The translations under genes were made by a program, and so were the position numbers. Under the pieces are notes generated by a model. It saw only the letters and a list, made by a program, of their open reading frames with translations, did not search any database and was not told the DNA's origin. A DNA stretch of 64,000 nt, taken from Pseudoxanthomonas sacheonensis. Its GTDB lineage: Bacteria > Pseudomonadota > Gammaproteobacteria > Xanthomonadales > Xanthomonadaceae. Location: NCBI RefSeq assembly GCF_010093305.1, contig NZ_PDWS01000004.1:124001-188000 (forward strand), in the 5' to 3' direction. Below, piece after piece: positions 61,707 to 64,000 of the stretch (position 1 is its first letter; each line of letters begins with the position of its first letter).

Positions 61707-63692
61707 TCAGTCGAACAACGCCTGGATCGCCGCCAGCCCCGCGCTGGCGCGTTCCTTCTTGCTCGCCGCGTCGGCCTCCGGATCGGCGCCGTCGCGTTGC
61801 AGCTCCGACTGCGGCAATTCGTCCAGGAAACGACTGGGTTTCAAACGCACTTTTTCGCGGAACCTGCGCGTCTCGCGGCTGTGGCTGAGGTACAGGCCTT
61901 GCTTGGCGCGGGTGATGCCCACGTACATCAGCCGGCGCTCCTCGGCCAGATTGCCTTCGTCCAGACTCATTTCGTGCGGTAGGGTGCCGTCCTCGCAGCC
62001 GACGATGAACACGTAGCGGAACTCCAGGCCCTTGGCCGCGTGCAGGCTCATCAGCCGCACCTGGTTGCCGCCGTCGTCTTTGTCGTTGCGCGAAAGCAGG
62101 GCGAGCTGCGCAGCCAGGTCGCCGGCACTGCCGCGGCCCTCGCTTCTATGGGTATGTTCGAACCAGTCCGCCAGTTCGTCCAGGTTGGCGCGGCGGCGTG
62201 CGAAGGAGGCATCGTCCTTGCATTGCGCACGGATCTCGGCCAGCAACCCGGAGCGTTCGCTCAGGCGCCGCACCAGCTCCGCCGCGGGCAGTTGCGCCGA
62301 ATGGGCGCGCAGGTCGCGCAGGATGTCGTTGAACGCGCTCAGCCCGTTGGCCGCGCGTGGCGGCAGGGCCTTCAGCGCGCCCATTGATTCGGCCGCGCGC
62401 GACATCGGCAGGTGCGCGTGCTGGGCCATCTCGGCCAGCTTGGCCAGCGAGGTCGCGCCGACTTCGCGCTTGGGCGATTGCACCGCGCGCAGGAAGGCCG
62501 CGTCGTCGTCCGGGTTGACCACCAGTCGCAGCCACGACAGCGCATCCTTCACTTCCTGGCGTTCCAGGAACGCCGTGCCGCCAGTCAGATGATAAGGAAT
62601 GCGCAGCAGTTGCATCGCCTTTTCCAGCGGACGCGACTGGTGATTGCCGCGGAACAGGATGCAGAAGTCGCTCCACGGCGCATCGCGCGCGGTGTGCAGG
62701 TAAGAGATCTCGGCGGCGACTTTCTCCGCCTCGTGCTCGTTGTCGCGGCACTCCCACACGCGAATGCGGTCGCCGTCCGGCTGGTCGCTCCACAGCTTCT
62801 TCGGATGCTCGTGCGGGTTGTTGGCGATCAAAGTATTGGCCGCGCGCAGCACCCGGTTGCTGCAGCGGTAGTTCTGTTCCAGCTTGATCACCTGCAGCGC
62901 GGGATAGTCGCGCGCCATCTGCATCAGGTTGTCCGGATTGGCGCCGCGCCAGGCGTAGATGCTCTGGTCGTCGTCGCCCACGCAGGTGAAGTCGCCGCGC
63001 GGACCGGCCAGCACTTTCAGCAGACGGTATTGCGCGTCGTTGGTGTCCTGGCATTCGTCCACCAGCAGGTAGCCGATGCGTTCGCGCCAGGCGGCGGCGA
63101 TCTCGGCATCGTTCTCCAGCACCTGCACGGGCAGGCGGATCAGGTCGTCGAAATCCACCGCGTTGAAAGTGGAAAGCCGCGCCTGGTAGCGCGCATAGAG
63201 CTTGGCCGCTTCCTGTTCGCGTGCGGTCTTCGATGCCGCCAGCGCCTGCTCGGGGGAGAGCCCGGCGTTCTTCGCGCGCGAAATCAGGTTCTTGGCCGCT
63301 TCCACCGCGTCGTTCTTGGCGCCGGGCATCAGATCCTTGATCTGCGCATTGCTGTCGTCGGCGTCGAAGATGGAGAACCCGCGCTTCAGTCCCACGGCGG
63401 CGTGCTCGATCTGCAGGAAGCGCAAACCCAGCGCGTGGAAAGTGCAGATCGTCAGCCCCTCGGCCGCATCGCCCTTCAGCCGCTTGCCCAGGCGCTCGCG
63501 CATTTCCTTGGCGGACTTGTTGGTGAAGGTGATCGCGGCGATGCGCTTGGCCGGCATGCGTCCGGAGGCGACCAGGTGGGCGATCTTCTCGATGATGACG
63601 CGGGTCTTGCCGCTGCCGGCGCCGGCCAGCACCAGCAGGGGGCCTTCGCAGTGCCTGACGGCGTCGCGTTGTGGTTGATTAAGGGAGTTCAT
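61707..63692 (-). CDS. rep: ATP-dependent DNA helicase Rep
   Basis: Rep is a 3'-5' superfamily 1 helicase that helps replication forks pass bound proteins. The 661-residue product has the Walker A LAGAGSGKT (22-30), AITFTNKSAKEM (about 53-64), DECQDTN (about 213-219), GDDDQSIYAWRGA (about 237-249), KLEQNYRCSNR (about 268-278) and the C-terminal VRLMSLHAAKGLEF with GITRAK. Length fits Rep rather than UvrD (about 720). Start ATG 63692; GTG 63704 is the alternative. Monocistronic. Confidence 0.95.
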   Translation of the reverse strand: MNSLNQPQRDAVRHCEGPLLVLAGAGSGKTRVIIEKIAHLVASGRMPAKRIAAITFTNKSAKEMRERLGKRLKGDAAEGLTICTFHALGLRFLQIEHAAVGLKRGFSIFDADDSNAQIKDLMPGAKNDAVEAAKNLISRAKNAGLSPEQALAASKTAREQEAAKLYARYQARLSTFNAVDFDDLIRLPVQVLENDAEIAAAWRERIGYLLVDECQDTNDAQYRLLKVLAGPRGDFTCVGDDDQSIYAWRGANPDNLMQMARDYPALQVIKLEQNYRCSNRVLRAANTLIANNPHEHPKKLWSDQPDGDRIRVWECRDNEHEAEKVAAEISYLHTARDAPWSDFCILFRGNHQSRPLEKAMQLLRIPYHLTGGTAFLERQEVKDALSWLRLVVNPDDDAAFLRAVQSPKREVGATSLAKLAEMAQHAHLPMSRAAESMGALKALPPRAANGLSAFNDILRDLRAHSAQLPAAELVRRLSERSGLLAEIRAQCKDDASFARRRANLDELADWFEHTHRSEGRGSAGDLAAQLALLSRNDKDDGGNQVRLMSLHAAKGLEFRYVFIVGCEDGTLPHEMSLDEGNLAEERRLMYVGITRAKQGLYLSHSRETRRFREKVRLKPSRFLDELPQSELQRDGADPEADAASKKERASAGLAAIQALFD

Positions 63693-63920
63693 GCGGAATG
63701 CCACTGTCTATGCCATCAGTTTACAGACAACCGCAGCAGGGCTGGCTAGCATGACGCATGTTCTCGGATCGCCAGCGGCGCAATATCCGACCAGCATGGA
63801 CACTGCGACAAGATTGGGGTATCCCGCGACGGACTTCTCCCTAGGTCCGTATTCAGTAACGATGCCGCGCTGGGCCAGTGCGACGACGTCCATTTTGAAC
63901 ACCGTATGAAAGGAATCGTT

Positions 63921-64000
63921 ATGAAGTTCTCGGCATTTGTACTGTTGGTTTCGCTGTCGCCTGCGCTTGCCGCGGCGCCGCCGGCCGATCTCCCGCACAA
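63921..64000 (+). CDS. Start of an exported protein, cut by the window end
   Basis: Only 26 codons lie in the window. They encode a classical signal peptide (MKFSAFVLLVSLSPALAAAP, cleavage after ALA-A near residue 18-19), then PPADLPH. AAAGGA lies about six bases upstream of the ATG, a good ribosome binding site. The mature protein is periplasmic or secreted, and its identity cannot be read. Confidence 0.7.
   Translation, partial: MKFSAFVLLVSLSPALAAAPPADLPH

Overview
The window is a GC-rich (about 65 %) gamma-proteobacterial chromosome segment. Gene content and order (bioB-bioF-bioH-bioC, tamA/tamB, glyQ and glyS with genes between them, tatABC next to a SYLF-domain gene and hemH, a plsB-type acyltransferase, rep) and the many short paired inverted repeats point to the Lysobacteraceae/Xanthomonadaceae (Lysobacter, Luteimonas, Pseudoxanthomonas or a close relative). 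This placement is inferred from gene content, not from a phylogenetic marker.

Bases 1 to about 18,300 are an accessory region. It holds a DUF1508 protein and a 487-residue unknown with nuclease-like features. Next come a Sel1-like repeat protein and a 2,390-residue SpvB/TcdB/RHS toxin with a JAB-like C-terminal tip. A lower-GC cassette of small membrane and secreted proteins follows the tip and probably contains its immunity gene. After that is a compact, overlapping four-gene operon: a protein with two CxxC pairs, a CoiA/DUF6035-like PD-(D/E)XK nuclease, a 58-residue protein and an AbiU2-like HEPN protein. This operon is the best candidate here for an undescribed (defence) system. The region ends with a tRNA 3'-end-like fragment, an orphan DUF2384 antitoxin-like gene, and an XRE regulator divergent from a coiled-coil gene across a perfect 18-bp palindrome. 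No transposase or integrase gene was found.

Bases 18,700 to 64,000 are core chromosome. In order: the biotin operon; a SnoaL-like gene; a DUF218 protein coupled to a threonine/serine dehydratase; a Tyr/Gly-rich lipoprotein; mnmG; tex; a sialidase-like lipoprotein; an AlkZ/YcaQ-like winged-helix protein; tamB-tamA (outer-membrane assembly); glyS-cupin-GST-small membrane protein-glyQ; a glutamine amidotransferase; tatC-tatB-tatA; a SYLF protein; hemH with an alpha/beta hydrolase; a YgjP-like metallopeptidase; rdgC; ttcA; a YdcH protein; a GNAT enzyme; plsB; a lipoprotein; pyrF with an acid phosphatase; yceH; a membrane protein; the rep helicase; and the first codons of an exported protein cut by the window end.

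Core intergenic gaps are full of palindromic repeats of at least eight sequence families, usually as inverted pairs (BIME-like). In several places they touch coding sequence: the bioH and alpha/beta-hydrolase stop codons lie in repeats, and the C-termini of TtcA and the cupin protein are translated from repeat sequence.
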